Assembly (NCBI GenBank): GCA_965662045.1
Contig: CBFIGE010000007.1
Span: 62,001 to 126,000 of the forward strand
Length of the DNA stretch: 64,000 nucleotides
Source of the DNA: UBA3478 sp965662045
Lineage (GTDB): Bacteria > Bacteroidota > Bacteroidia > Flavobacteriales > Flavobacteriaceae
Reading direction: 5' to 3'
Shown: positions 1 to 8,812 of the stretch, piece by piece
Layout: each line of letters begins with the position of its first letter
Numbering within the stretch: position 1 is the stretch's first letter
Translations under genes and position numbers: made by a program
The notes under the pieces: model-generated
What the model was told of the DNA's origin: nothing
The model's database searches: none
Seen by the model: the letters and a program-made list of their open reading frames with translations, nothing else

Positions 1-983
1 GTTTGAGGCCAAGTTTTTAACCCTTTTTCTTGATTTTGTTGTAGTAGTAATGGATGAAAGGCATCTCTTAGATAGAAATCTTTATTTTGATTGATTGAAG
101 GGAGAATGGCATTGATTTCATTGGCGTACAGCGCTTTTGCTGATGTTAAATCAATATGGGTCAGGTAATCTTGATAACTTAAAAGAATGTCAGCATACGG
201 TCTTAGACTGTCCGTAAGGTTTTTTAAAATCTTCTTAATTTCTTCTTTCTCGTCATAAAGCAAATTTTCCAATTCTCGAATGCTTTTCGCTGTCGTTTCC
301 GGTAGCATATAAACGATACTTCCCGTTTTTGAAGATCCTATTACAGTGCCTTGTATTTTTCTTCTATACATTGCTTTTACAGCTAATACTCTCTTATTTT
401 CGACCACAGATTCTTTAATGTCGTCGAGATAGTCCAAGGCTAAATAATGGTTTAGGGAAGAGCTAAAACTCTGATTAATTTTTTGTCGCACTTGAGATAA
501 GGCCTTTCGAATATCATACAGTTCATCCGAAGCTTTATCCCGTATTTCTCCAAATCGATCAACTATACCATTAATGTCTCTAGGAATACTCGATACAATA
601 GAAAGGTTTTGAGCCAAATTGAATAGCGTAGGGTAGTAGACTTTGAACTTATTAAGTGCTTTTTGATGTGCAATTACAGTATTACAGAGACTCATGATAG
701 TTCTGAAACCCTTAACTTCGATAATTGAGTTTTCAATATGTAATAATTGTAGCTCTTTATTTATAGGATCAAAACCATGATTGGGTATAATATTCTCATT
801 GCTAAAAGAAGATAAATATTCAGATGTTTCAGCTAAAGCCTTTTGACACTCTTCGAAATTTACAAATACGCCTAATTGCTCAGCGGCTTGTTTTCCGAGT
901 TCAGTAGTGCAGTATTGTTTGACAATTAATGCAACCTTCCTGAATTCTAAATCATTGATGGTTTTCTCTCTTATAGTAATCAT
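1..983 (-). CDS. mutS2: Endonuclease MutS2, N-terminal part (runs off the window)
   Basis: Reading leftward from ATG at 983-981, 327 codons stay open to the window edge. The protein begins MITIREKTINDLEF and carries stretches typical of the MutS2 core and lever domains, such as PNHGFD, ESVVENKRVLAVKAMYRRK and SSKTGSIVY. MutS2 proteins bind branched DNA and, in some bacteria, act on collided ribosomes; they have a MutS-type ATPase and a C-terminal Smr nuclease. Those two domains would lie beyond position 1, so whether the gene is intact cannot be judged here. It is followed upstream by a 39-bp gap to dgcN. Family assignment is by recognition of the N-terminal sequence; it is not MutS1, which starts with a mismatch-recognition domain. 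Confidence 0.9.
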   Translation of the reverse strand, partial: MITIREKTINDLEFRKVALIVKQYCTTELGKQAAEQLGVFVNFEECQKALAETSEYLSSFSNENIIPNHGFDPINKELQLLHIENSIIEVKGFRTIMSLCNTVIAHQKALNKFKVYYPTLFNLAQNLSIVSSIPRDINGIVDRFGEIRDKASDELYDIRKALSQVRQKINQSFSSSLNHYLALDYLDDIKESVVENKRVLAVKAMYRRKIQGTVIGSSKTGSIVYMLPETTAKSIRELENLLYDEKEEIKKILKNLTDSLRPYADILLSYQDYLTHIDLTSAKALYANEINAILPSINQNKDFYLRDAFHPLLLQQNQEKGLKTWPQ

Positions 984-1022
984 AGCATGGTTTGCGTGTG
1001 CAAAGATAGCTATATCCCTTGT

Positions 1023-2078
1023 TTAGCTCTTTTCTAATGAGGTAAAATACCCTTGAGCTCCATACCTGACAATATCAGAAGTAAAAATACCGGTATTATG
1101 TTGTACTTCTTCAATGAGTTGATCAGCCTTCTGCGCGCTAAGTCCATGGGTATTCAAAGAAATAGCAAATGTCTTTGGTCTATTAAATACTCCGCAAAGA
1201 GAAGCTACCTCTTCATTCATTTTAATAAATCGATTTAAATCAGGAAAAGGAATGTGAGAAACAGGGTTTTTTAGATGTGTTTCTTTGATTTTATGACATA
1301 ATAAAAGATGAGTGGGACATGAACCCCTCATCAAAGGAAGTGTTGCAGTACTGCCAGGGTGCCCAAGTGAACCTTGACCTTCAATAATGATATGGCCAAA
1401 TTTTTGACGACTCATTACCTCATCCTCAACTGCGGCGGCCGCATTATCTACTTTAATGGCATCAAGCGGTATTCCTTGACCAGAGATGGTAATGCCAATT
1501 TGACCTGTTGCAACAAATGATGATGAAAAATTGTTTTGAAGTAGTTTTTCATTTAGTAGCAGGCCTGCTGTCATTTTTCCAGAGGCCATATCTGTGCCTA
1601 CGGTGAGAATTCTTTTATTCTTCAGCCCGTTGGCTTTTGCACTTCCAATAGTATATTCTTTTAAAACTTCTCTGACATCCCAAACAGATCCTTTGTTTTT
1701 GGAGCTGCTCAATAAATATGAAAATTTATCAGCTAACTTATCGTGCAACCCATTAACAACTAAAAAGCCTGCTGTTAAGGCGTTTTCAATAGGTTTTGTC
1801 CATGTGTCTGGAAGCCTGCCTCCAGATGGTGCAATTCCTAAAATTAGCGCGTTTGCGCGCAACTGTATGGCTTCTTGAAGGTCTGATACAATGGGTATTG
1901 ACTTGTCAATACCTGTCAATGCCTTCAAGCTTTTTCCTTTGTGATCGGGGTCTATTACGCAACAGATTTCATTTGTACTAAACCTCAAAATACCAAGACC
2001 CATTTTACCGTTTTCATGAGTTAGGCTATGTGGCATGTATATTGCTAATCTATGACTAGAATTTAATTTCTTCTTCAT
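1023..2078 (-). CDS. dgcN: DUF1611 family protein, probable D-glutamate N-acetyltransferase DgcN
   Basis: A 351-residue protein with the DUF1611 layout: an N-terminal Rossmann-like part (GIAPSGGRLP near residues 81-90) and a C-terminal P-loop-like part (GTDMASGKMT at 161-170, EGQGSLGHPG at 233-242). DUF1611 proteins were recently described as DgcN, which acetylates D-glutamate so that the partner DgcA can convert N-acetyl-D-glutamate to the L form. The neighbour supports this: the gene starts in a 4-base overlap with the stop of an enolase-superfamily racemase. The pair is probably one transcript read leftward. The function is inferred from family and context; older databases call it a NAD-dependent epimerase or leave it unnamed. 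Confidence 0.8.
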   Translation of the reverse strand: MKKKLNSSHRLAIYMPHSLTHENGKMGLGILRFSTNEICCVIDPDHKGKSLKALTGIDKSIPIVSDLQEAIQLRANALILGIAPSGGRLPDTWTKPIENALTAGFLVVNGLHDKLADKFSYLLSSSKNKGSVWDVREVLKEYTIGSAKANGLKNKRILTVGTDMASGKMTAGLLLNEKLLQNNFSSSFVATGQIGITISGQGIPLDAIKVDNAAAAVEDEVMSRQKFGHIIIEGQGSLGHPGSTATLPLMRGSCPTHLLLCHKIKETHLKNPVSHIPFPDLNRFIKMNEEVASLCGVFNRPKTFAISLNTHGLSAQKADQLIEEVQHNTGIFTSDIVRYGAQGYFTSLEKS

Positions 2079-3124
2079 TTTAAAATTGAACCGTGACCGA
2101 TGTGATTTTCAGTCAGGGGTAGTATCATTCCATTTTTTAATTGCAAACCTGTTGCAATATCTGGTTTCAAGTTTAAATGTGAGTCTAAATCTATATGATC
2201 AATGATTCCTGTAAGTGCCGCTCCAGCTCCTATAGAAATTGAACTTTCGCTCATACAACCAATCATGGTCTTTAAATTAAAAGCCCTGGCCGTGTTCAAT
2301 ATTTCTAAAGCACCCGTGATTCCTCCGCATTTCATGAGTTTTAAATTTACTCCATCAACGCAATGAGCGTAAGTTTTAATTTGTGAAGCAAAACGACATG
2401 ATTCATCCACGTAAATCGGTAGCGGTCTTTTTTGAAATAATTCTTCAAGTCTGTGCTCATCTCCTTCTACTAATGGCTGCTCCACATAATCACAATTTCT
2501 TTCAGCCAACCAGGACATCATTTTTATGGCGTCCTCAACATTCCATCCTCCATTTGCATCAACTCTCAAGCTAATGTTGTTGTTCTTGGCAAAAGGATAA
2601 ATTGCATTGTACATGTCTTGATCAGCTTCGATGCCGTGAGGGCTTCCTAGTTTTATTTTTAAAGCATGGTAAGTTCTACCTTTTTCAAATAAAATTTGAA
2701 CTCTTTCACTTGCCTCTTTTGCAGTCATTATTCCGATGGTCATGGATGTTATGCCATTTGGAGCTGGTAAACCTAGTAATCGGTAGAGGGGCAGTTTGGC
2801 TTGTTTTGCTAATAAGTCCCAAAGTGCCATGTCAAACGCCGCCAACACACAAGGAGCTAAACCATTTTTAAGGCTAGTTCTGTAATGCGATACTGGGTGA
2901 GAAAAGTTGGGGTTTTGGGCGATGTGATTTTGGGCAATTTGTATTGCTGTTTCAATATCTGCTGCACCTTCACTTCCCCCAGGAGCACCTTCTCCAATCC
3001 CTGTATTTCCATTTTCATCTGAAACTTCAACAAATAAATTCGAAGAACCCCCTCGAACTCCTCTGCTTATTCGCAATGGAAATCTTTTTTCTAAGTAAAT
3101 TGACTGAATATTAGTTTTAAACAC
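2075..3124 (-). CDS. dgcA: Enolase-superfamily racemase, N-acetyl-D-glutamate racemase DgcA or L-Ala-D/L-Glu epimerase
   Basis: About 349 residues from GTG at 3124. The frame is open to another GTG at 3184, but that would run into the divergent ung gene and add about 20 residues not expected in the family. All catalytic elements of the muconate-lactonizing/dipeptide-epimerase group are visible: KIK (about 156-158), metal ligands in LRVDANGG, YVEQP and VDES, a second lysine in LKLMKCGG and the late GCMSESS loop. Such enzymes epimerise L-Ala-D-Glu from murein or, as DgcA, racemise N-acetyl-glutamate. Overlap with a dgcN homologue favours the DgcA role; the sequence alone cannot separate the two. 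Start choice is uncertain. Confidence 0.82.
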   Translation of the reverse strand: MFKTNIQSIYLEKRFPLRISRGVRGGSSNLFVEVSDENGNTGIGEGAPGGSEGAADIETAIQIAQNHIAQNPNFSHPVSHYRTSLKNGLAPCVLAAFDMALWDLLAKQAKLPLYRLLGLPAPNGITSMTIGIMTAKEASERVQILFEKGRTYHALKIKLGSPHGIEADQDMYNAIYPFAKNNNISLRVDANGGWNVEDAIKMMSWLAERNCDYVEQPLVEGDEHRLEELFQKRPLPIYVDESCRFASQIKTYAHCVDGVNLKLMKCGGITGALEILNTARAFNLKTMIGCMSESSISIGAGAALTGIIDHIDLDSHLNLKPDIATGLQLKNGMILPLTENHIGHGSILK

Positions 3125-3147
3125 GATTATTAATTTTACTCCATACA

Positions 3148-3813
3148 ATGTTAAACTATTTTCCCATAGTTTGGAAGAATGCACTTGAAAATTCTTTTCA
3201 CTCTAAATTCCTTTCAGACTTGGATAGAAGGGTAGCAGAGGCCTATTCTTCAATGAATTGTTATCCAGAAATGTCAAAGATTTTTAGTGCTTTTCAGCAC
3301 TGTCATCCAAACGAGGTAAAAGTGGTTATTATTGGTCAAGATCCCTACCACCAAAAAGGACAAGCTAATGGATTGGCTTTTTCAGTTAGTAAAGAGATTT
3401 CAAATCCTCCTTCTCTTCAAAACATTATCAAAGAGGTGAGAAGTCAGTGTGGGTTATGTAAGGTAGAATCTGGGGATCTTACACATTGGGCAAAACAAGG
3501 TGTATTGCTCTTAAATGCTTCACTAAGTGTTGAAGATTCCAGCCCCAACAGTCATCGAAATTTAGGATGGAGTGAATTTACTGAGCGGGTTATTGAATAT
3601 TTATCTTATTCTAAGAAGGAAATCGTATTTCTTTTATGGGGCAGTTTTGCGCACAAAAAAGGAAAAAATATAGACACTAATACACATCTCGTCTTAAAAA
3701 CTGGTCATCCGTCACCTCTCAGTGCGAATCGTGGATTTTGGTTTAACAATGATCATTTCAAATTGACCAATAATTATTTAAAGGAAAAAGGTAAGACCAT
3801 AATCGAGTGGTAA
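3148..3813 (+). CDS. ung: Uracil-DNA glycosylase, family 1
   Basis: 221 residues, the usual length. The catalytic water-activating loop GQDPYH lies at residues 63-68, with Asp65 as the general base, followed by GQANGLAFSV. The uracil-contacting LLLNASLSV region and the DNA-intercalation motif GHPSPLSA near residues 185-193 are present. It removes uracil from DNA and starts base excision repair in the cytoplasm. The start ATG at 3148 lies only about 23 bp from the proposed start of the divergent racemase. Its stop directly abuts the stop of the convergent SUI1 gene. Confidence 0.97.
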   Translation: MLNYFPIVWKNALENSFHSKFLSDLDRRVAEAYSSMNCYPEMSKIFSAFQHCHPNEVKVVIIGQDPYHQKGQANGLAFSVSKEISNPPSLQNIIKEVRSQCGLCKVESGDLTHWAKQGVLLLNASLSVEDSSPNSHRNLGWSEFTERVIEYLSYSKKEIVFLLWGSFAHKKGKNIDTNTHLVLKTGHPSPLSANRGFWFNNDHFKLTNNYLKEKGKTIIEW

Positions 3814-4152
3814 TTATCCTCCAATACGTTTAACGGTAAAGCCTAAAGAGCTCAGATAATCCATGATTTCATCACGCCTGTTTCCTTGTATGACAATACG
3901 CTCATTTTTAAAGGATCCACCAACCTTGAGTTTTGATTTCAGTGCACTTGACAAGGCTTTGAAATCTTTTTGAGCACCCTGATAATTTTCAATTACAGTG
4001 TGGGGTTTACCCTTTCTTTTTTCATAGATACAGTCTAAAGGAGGCGTGTTGTGTATGTAAAACGAAAGCTCTTCGGTCTCTTTGTTTTCTTTTTGATCTT
4101 CTGATGGTTGGTGATCAGGAAATAAGGCTTTTAGTTGATCTTGTAGGTCCAT
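3814..4152 (-). CDS. SUI1/eIF1-like translation factor, YciH family
   Basis: 112 residues. The C-terminal two thirds is a SUI1 domain: HTVIENYQGAQKDFKALSSA, then KLKVGGSFKNERIVIQGNRRDEIMDYL with the conserved GG and IQG-R elements, ending in a short GFTVKRIGG strand. The first 35 residues are charged and low in complexity. The family is homologous to eukaryotic initiation factor eIF1; bacterial YciH is thought to affect initiation fidelity, with a modest and partly unknown role. The start ATG overlaps the stop of the upstream oxygenase gene by one base, suggesting co-transcription. Confidence 0.9.
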   Translation of the reverse strand: MDLQDQLKALFPDHQPSEDQKENKETEELSFYIHNTPPLDCIYEKRKGKPHTVIENYQGAQKDFKALSSALKSKLKVGGSFKNERIVIQGNRRDEIMDYLSSLGFTVKRIGG

Positions 4153-5090
4153 TATTTTTTAATTAAACCCAATTCAATAAGGCGTTCAGTCAAAAATTCT
4201 CCAGCAGTACAGTCTTCGTATTGTTTCGGATTATTCTCATTAACACAATTCTCAAGACAGTTTAAAGGCATGTGCAATTTTGGGTGCATAAAAAAAGGAA
4301 TAGAATACCTCGATTTATTGACAATTTGCGCATTGGGATTAATAACACGGTGAATCGTAGATTTTAATTTGTTGTTTGTAAGACGTGACAACATGTCTCC
4401 AACATTTATCATTAACTCGTCCTTTTCTGCAATGGCATCTATCCACTGCTCATCTTTGTCTTTAACTTGTAATCCTTTACCATGTGCACCCATTAGAAGT
4501 GTAATAAGATTGATATCACCATGTGCCGCTGCTCTAATAGATTTTTGTTGTTCTTTGTGCACTGGAGGATAGTGTAGGGCTCGGAGTATGGAATTTCCTC
4601 CAACCACCCAATCATCGAAATAGAATTCATCTAGCTTTAAATGAAGAGCTAGGGCTCTGAGGACCTCTTTAGCTGTCTGCTCTAAACAATCAAATACTTT
4701 TTCACCACATGAATTGAAATTTGCAATTTCTGTCACCCTTATATTTTGAGGGTATTGATTTTTAGGATCGTTAATTTGACCGAAATGCCAGAATTCTTTG
4801 AGATCTGCACGAGTTTCACCTTTTGCCGTTTCTTTTCCAAAAGAGGTGTATCCTCTCTGTCCACCACCTCCTTCGATTTCATATTGTTTCTTAACTTTTT
4901 CTTCTAGACTAAAAAATGATTTGACCACAGAGTAAAGCTCATCTTTGAGCTCATCATTTAAAAAATGGCCCTTTAGTGCAACAAATCCTATTTGTTCAAA
5001 GGCATCGCCAATTTCTGACACAAATTTTTGTTTTTTAACAGGGTCATTTGAAAGAAAGTCATTTAAATCAACTGATGGAACGCTGTTCAT
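4152..5090 (-). CDS. 2-oxoglutarate/Fe(II)-dependent dioxygenase of the isopenicillin N synthase family
   Basis: 312 residues. The N-terminal DIOX_N part (VPSVDLNDFL, then the GFVALKGH region) precedes the double-stranded beta-helix core. The iron facial triad is visible: HGD in AAAHGDINLITLLMG and the distal His in STIHRVINP. The co-substrate-binding Arg and Ser follow in SRYSIPFF. These enzymes oxidise small molecules using 2-oxoglutarate and oxygen; the substrate cannot be read from the sequence. No biosynthetic cluster surrounds it, so a housekeeping or catabolic role is more likely than antibiotic synthesis. It is divergent from the E1 dehydrogenase gene. Confidence 0.87.
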   Translation of the reverse strand: MNSVPSVDLNDFLSNDPVKKQKFVSEIGDAFEQIGFVALKGHFLNDELKDELYSVVKSFFSLEEKVKKQYEIEGGGGQRGYTSFGKETAKGETRADLKEFWHFGQINDPKNQYPQNIRVTEIANFNSCGEKVFDCLEQTAKEVLRALALHLKLDEFYFDDWVVGGNSILRALHYPPVHKEQQKSIRAAAHGDINLITLLMGAHGKGLQVKDKDEQWIDAIAEKDELMINVGDMLSRLTNNKLKSTIHRVINPNAQIVNKSRYSIPFFMHPKLHMPLNCLENCVNENNPKQYEDCTAGEFLTERLIELGLIKK

Positions 5091-5174
5091 TTGTTGTGTA
5101 ATTTTTTCATTGCGAAATTAAGGATAAAACCATGTACTTTAATTACCTTCAACCAATGTAATACCTTTCGTTCG

Positions 5175-7145
5175 ATGAAAAATACTGGTCAAGAACAGAT
5201 TTTTACCCAACTCTACAAAAGAATGCTTAAGTCTAGAATGATAGAGGAGAAGATGCTTACTTTATTGCGTCAAGGTAAGGTGAGCAAGTGGTTTTCAGGT
5301 ATTGGGCAAGAAGCCATTTCAGTTGGAGTGACTTCAGTACTGACCAAAGAAGAGTTTGTTCTTCCTATGCACAGAAATCTTGGTGTTTTCTTATCTAAAA
5401 ATGTTCCCCTATCAAAGTTATTTGCCCAGTGGCAGGGTAAAGTAAATGGATTTACCAAAGGAAGAGATAGAAGCTTTCATTTTGGCTCTATAGAGCACAA
5501 AATTATTGGAATGATATCTCACTTAGGTCCTCAGTTAGCTGTTGCCACTGGAATTGCTTTAGGACATAAACTGAGAGGAGAGCGAAATATTACCGCTGTT
5601 TTTTCTGGTGAAGGAGGAACTTCAGAGGGTGATTTTCACGAAGCTCTGAATATTGCTTCTGTATGGAAACTGCCTGTTTTATTTTGTATTGAAAATAATG
5701 GATATGCTCTTTCGACACCAATAGAAACACAATACGCTTGTGATGATTTAGCCGACCGAGGATATGCATATGGGATGGAAGCCTTTATCATTGATGGCAA
5801 CGATGTAGTTGAAATTTATTTAAAATTAAGACATATCGCATCTGAAATGCGAAAAAACCCAAGACCGGTGTTGGTTGAATTTAAAACTTTTCGAGTACGT
5901 GGACATGAAGAGGCCAGTGGCACTGCCTATGTTCCTGAGGAGCTTATTTCTACTTGGATGAAGAAAGATCCGGTGTTAAAACTGCAAAAGGCACTTTTAA
6001 AATCGTCAATAATAGACGAAGCTCGAGTCGAAAAATACAGATCTGCAATCAAGACTGAAATTGATACCGAATGGAAAAATGTTGAATCCTGGGATTTTCC
6101 TGTTTTTGATGCTCAAAACGAACTTCAGGATGTATACAAAGATTTTGAATTATCTACTCAAAAAAACATTGAGGTCTTCGAGGATATGCGTTTTATTGAT
6201 GCTATTAAGGATGCTTTATTCTTGTCAATGGCGCGTGATAAGAGCGTAATTATAATGGGACAAGATATAGCAGAATACGGAGGTGTGTTCAAAGCAACAG
6301 AAGGTCTTTTGCAACAATTTGGAAAAGAAAGAGTTCGAAACACACCGCTTTGTGAGTCAGGCATAATATCCTGTGCAGCAGGACTTAGCATAAATAAATT
6401 CAAAGCAATTGTTGAAATGCAATTTGCCGATTTTGTAAGTAGTGGTTTCAATCCAATTGTCAATTATTTAGCTAAGCAACATTATCGTTGGGGCGCAAAT
6501 GCTGACGTAGTTATCAGAATGCCTTGTGGAGGTGGAGTTGGAGCTGGTCCGTTTCACTCACAATCTAATGAAGCATGGTTTGCTAAGGTACCTGGATTAA
6601 AAATAGCCTATCCATCAAATCCTCGAGATGCCAAGGGATTACTTGCTGCGGCGATAGAAGATCCAAATCCTGTGTTGTTTTTCGAACACAAGAAATTGTA
6701 TAGAAGTCAAACTTCTAAAGTACCTGTAGGATATTATAGTATTCCTTTTGGGCAAGCGAATATTGTTCATTCGGGAGATGACATGTTGATAATTTCTTAT
6801 GGAATGGCAGTGCAATGGGTAATTGATATTGTTACTAATGACACAAGGTTTAACAATACTGCGGTGTTAGACCTGAGAACCATTGTTCCTTTGGACGAAG
6901 AGACTATCTTGAATTGGTCGAAGAAATGTAATAAGATTTTAATTGTTACTGAAGACAGTGAATCTTTTTCGGTTGTTAGTCATATTTCTCATTTGATTAC
7001 TAGTCAATGCTTTGAGTTTTTAGATGCTCCTGTGGAAATTATTGGAAGTTTAGATACACCAATACCTTTTCATAAGAATTTAGAAAAGGGATATATGGGT
7101 CATTCAAGGTTAGAGGCGAAAATGAAGGCTTTGTTAAGGTATTAA
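5175..7145 (+). CDS. Fused E1 alpha/beta subunit of a 2-oxoacid (branched-chain type) dehydrogenase
   Basis: 656 residues from ATG 5175 (MKNTGQEQIF); the frame is open upstream to 5091, but those 28 residues look non-coding. The first half is an E1 alpha subunit with the thiamine diphosphate motif GEGGTSEGDFHEALNIA through ENNGYA. The second half (from about residue 340) is an E1 beta subunit: MGQDIAEYGGVFKATEGL, GIISCAAGLS, MPCGGGVGAGPFHSQS, FFEHKKLYR. Such fusions are common in Bacteroidota and decarboxylate branched-chain or related 2-oxoacids, passing the acyl group to an E2 lipoyl protein. No E2 or E3 gene is in the window. Substrate specificity (2-oxoisovalerate against pyruvate) is not certain. 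Confidence 0.92.
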   Translation: MKNTGQEQIFTQLYKRMLKSRMIEEKMLTLLRQGKVSKWFSGIGQEAISVGVTSVLTKEEFVLPMHRNLGVFLSKNVPLSKLFAQWQGKVNGFTKGRDRSFHFGSIEHKIIGMISHLGPQLAVATGIALGHKLRGERNITAVFSGEGGTSEGDFHEALNIASVWKLPVLFCIENNGYALSTPIETQYACDDLADRGYAYGMEAFIIDGNDVVEIYLKLRHIASEMRKNPRPVLVEFKTFRVRGHEEASGTAYVPEELISTWMKKDPVLKLQKALLKSSIIDEARVEKYRSAIKTEIDTEWKNVESWDFPVFDAQNELQDVYKDFELSTQKNIEVFEDMRFIDAIKDALFLSMARDKSVIIMGQDIAEYGGVFKATEGLLQQFGKERVRNTPLCESGIISCAAGLSINKFKAIVEMQFADFVSSGFNPIVNYLAKQHYRWGANADVVIRMPCGGGVGAGPFHSQSNEAWFAKVPGLKIAYPSNPRDAKGLLAAAIEDPNPVLFFEHKKLYRSQTSKVPVGYYSIPFGQANIVHSGDDMLIISYGMAVQWVIDIVTNDTRFNNTAVLDLRTIVPLDEETILNWSKKCNKILIVTEDSESFSVVSHISHLITSQCFEFLDAPVEIIGSLDTPIPFHKNLEKGYMGHSRLEAKMKALLRY

Positions 7146-7152
7146 TTCTATT

Positions 7153-7174
7153 TTACATAATATAAATTATGTAA
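7153..7174. terminator. Possible bidirectional terminator, AT-rich hairpin
   Basis: Arms TTACATAA and TTATGTAA form a perfect 8-bp inverted repeat around a 6-base loop. It lies between the convergent stops of the E1 gene (7145) and the exporter gene (7184). The stem is AT-rich and hence weak, and only short T stretches follow on either side. Placement is the main support. Confidence 0.4.
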
Positions 7175-7183
7175 CAATTTGTT

Positions 7184-8128
7184 TTATTCTCTTTTTCGTC
7201 GATTTACTCTTCGAATGCTATTAAACCTAAAATAAACTTGTATGTTTCGTTTCATATTAATGAAATATACACCTGTAAGTAAAATTACACCCGCAATTAT
7301 ACTTTGAGTAGTTACGGTTTCTTTCAAAACTAACCACCCTAAAAACATTGCTACAACAGGATTGACATATGTGCTAGTTGCAACCATTTCGGGGCTAACT
7401 GTTTTTAATAAATAATTAAAGCTGGTAAAAGCCACAATACTTCCAAATAAAATTAAGCCTACCATAGACAACCAAGTTTGACGGTTCCAAGAATTTGGCA
7501 TGACCCATTCTTCGTTAGCTCCTAAACTCATAACTAATAATACAAAACCACCTATCACCATTTGATAAGCCGTATTTACAAAATAATTTTGTGGTAAGTC
7601 AGCTTTTCCAACAAAAATACTCGCATATCCCCATGTAAAAACACCAAATATGATAAGAGCTGCTCCTGTTACAGTGTCAGAAGATTGAATCATTTGCTGC
7701 TGATTTACAAGAAGATAAATACCTAAAACACCCATTACAACTCCAATAATTGACGATTTCTGAATGGGTTTGCGATAAAGAATATACATCAGTAGCAAAA
7801 TCACCAAAGGCTGGGAACTAATTAATAAAGAGGCAAATCCAGAATCTACAATTTGTAAGGCCCAAACAACTATTCCATTACCGACTGACAAAAATAAAAA
7901 GCCGGCTATTGCTGTATTGATCAATTGTTTTTTTGAAATTTTCAAGCTCATATTTCTGAAAAGGCAAAATAAAAAGATTAAACCTCCTGCTATTACAAAT
8001 CGAAAACTTGCCAACATAAATGGTGGTAGTTGAGCTACGGCTACTTTATTGAGCAGATATGTGGACCCCCAAATCACGTAAATAGCAAAGAAACAGGCAA
8101 TTATTAGATATTGTTTACGTTTATTCAT
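7184..8128 (-). CDS. EamA/DMT-superfamily transporter
   Basis: 314 residues with about ten hydrophobic helices in two EamA repeats. The first repeat opens with FAIYVIWGSTYLLNKVAV, and the second contains GAALIIFGVFTWGYASIFVGK and later TYVNPVVAMFLGWLVLKETVT, the usual signature of the final helices. Family members are inner-membrane metabolite or drug exporters; the substrate is unknown. The C-terminal tail is basic (KRNIQVYFRFNSIRRVNRRKRE), consistent with a cytoplasmic end. The gene is divergent from a GntR-like regulator with only 28 bp between starts, which suggests, without proving, that this regulator controls it. Confidence 0.9.
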   Translation of the reverse strand: MNKRKQYLIIACFFAIYVIWGSTYLLNKVAVAQLPPFMLASFRFVIAGGLIFLFCLFRNMSLKISKKQLINTAIAGFLFLSVGNGIVVWALQIVDSGFASLLISSQPLVILLLMYILYRKPIQKSSIIGVVMGVLGIYLLVNQQQMIQSSDTVTGAALIIFGVFTWGYASIFVGKADLPQNYFVNTAYQMVIGGFVLLVMSLGANEEWVMPNSWNRQTWLSMVGLILFGSIVAFTSFNYLLKTVSPEMVATSTYVNPVVAMFLGWLVLKETVTTQSIIAGVILLTGVYFINMKRNIQVYFRFNSIRRVNRRKRE

Positions 8129-8156
8129 TAAGAAAAGTCCTTAAAATCATAATACT

Positions 8157-8804
8157 ATGAATACTAGTGATGTGCAATACACACAAATTTCTAAATACCT
8201 CATCGGAGAAATTGTGTCCAAACGTCTTGCAGAGAACCAAATAATTCAGCTGAATGAAATCAGCCGTATAACTGGTATTTCACGGTTTAAAGTTAATGAA
8301 GTTTTATGTTCTCTTTCTAAAAATGAAATTTTAAAATTTATACCTAATACGGGTTATTTTTTAAAGCCATTAAATTTAAAAACAATTCAAGAGACCTTTA
8401 AAACACTCATTCTTTTAGAAACTAAATTAATAGAATCTATTAATTTTGATGATTTTGATTTTGAATCAAATTTATTTTTTCTGAATAAACTTAAAAAAGT
8501 AGAACACCTTCGGCAATATTTAGATTTAAACTTAACCTTTCATCGTTCTTTACGCTTAAATAGTACCAATACGACTATTGAACTCTTTCTTGAACAGCTT
8601 TACACTAAATTGTTTTTTATAGACGTTATGATTGACATTGACATTGCTGATCTCAAAGCAATACTTGAACGAAAGTTTGAGCTACTTGAAAGTCTGCGAA
8701 ATTCCAAAAAACACACCTCCATATACATGTTGAAACTTGTATGGGAGGATCATTTACATTGCACGATAAATGCACAACGAAAATTTATAAATACTAGGGT
8801 TTAA
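8157..8804 (+). CDS. GntR-family-like transcriptional regulator
   Basis: 215 residues. Residues 8-75 form a winged helix: a helix around YLIGEIVSKRLAENQII, then LNEISRITGISRFKVNEVLCSL as helix-turn-helix, and a wing ILKFIPNTGYFLKP. The remainder is helical and has the length of an FCD effector domain, with candidate metal ligands in LTFHRSL and WEDHLH. The FCD assignment is weaker than the DNA-binding one. It lies head to head with the EamA exporter and probably controls it or itself. The effector is unknown. Confidence 0.7.
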   Translation: MNTSDVQYTQISKYLIGEIVSKRLAENQIIQLNEISRITGISRFKVNEVLCSLSKNEILKFIPNTGYFLKPLNLKTIQETFKTLILLETKLIESINFDDFDFESNLFFLNKLKKVEHLRQYLDLNLTFHRSLRLNSTNTTIELFLEQLYTKLFFIDVMIDIDIADLKAILERKFELLESLRNSKKHTSIYMLKLVWEDHLHCTINAQRKFINTRV

Positions 8805-8812
8805 GCCCTACT

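Noticed and set aside
3125..3184. Upstream GTG start for the racemase
   Set aside because: It would overlap the divergent ung coding region and add residues unlike the family N-terminus.
4369..4572. Plus-strand frame inside the oxygenase gene
   Set aside because: Shadow of a well-supported gene on the other strand; no start signal and no recognised family.
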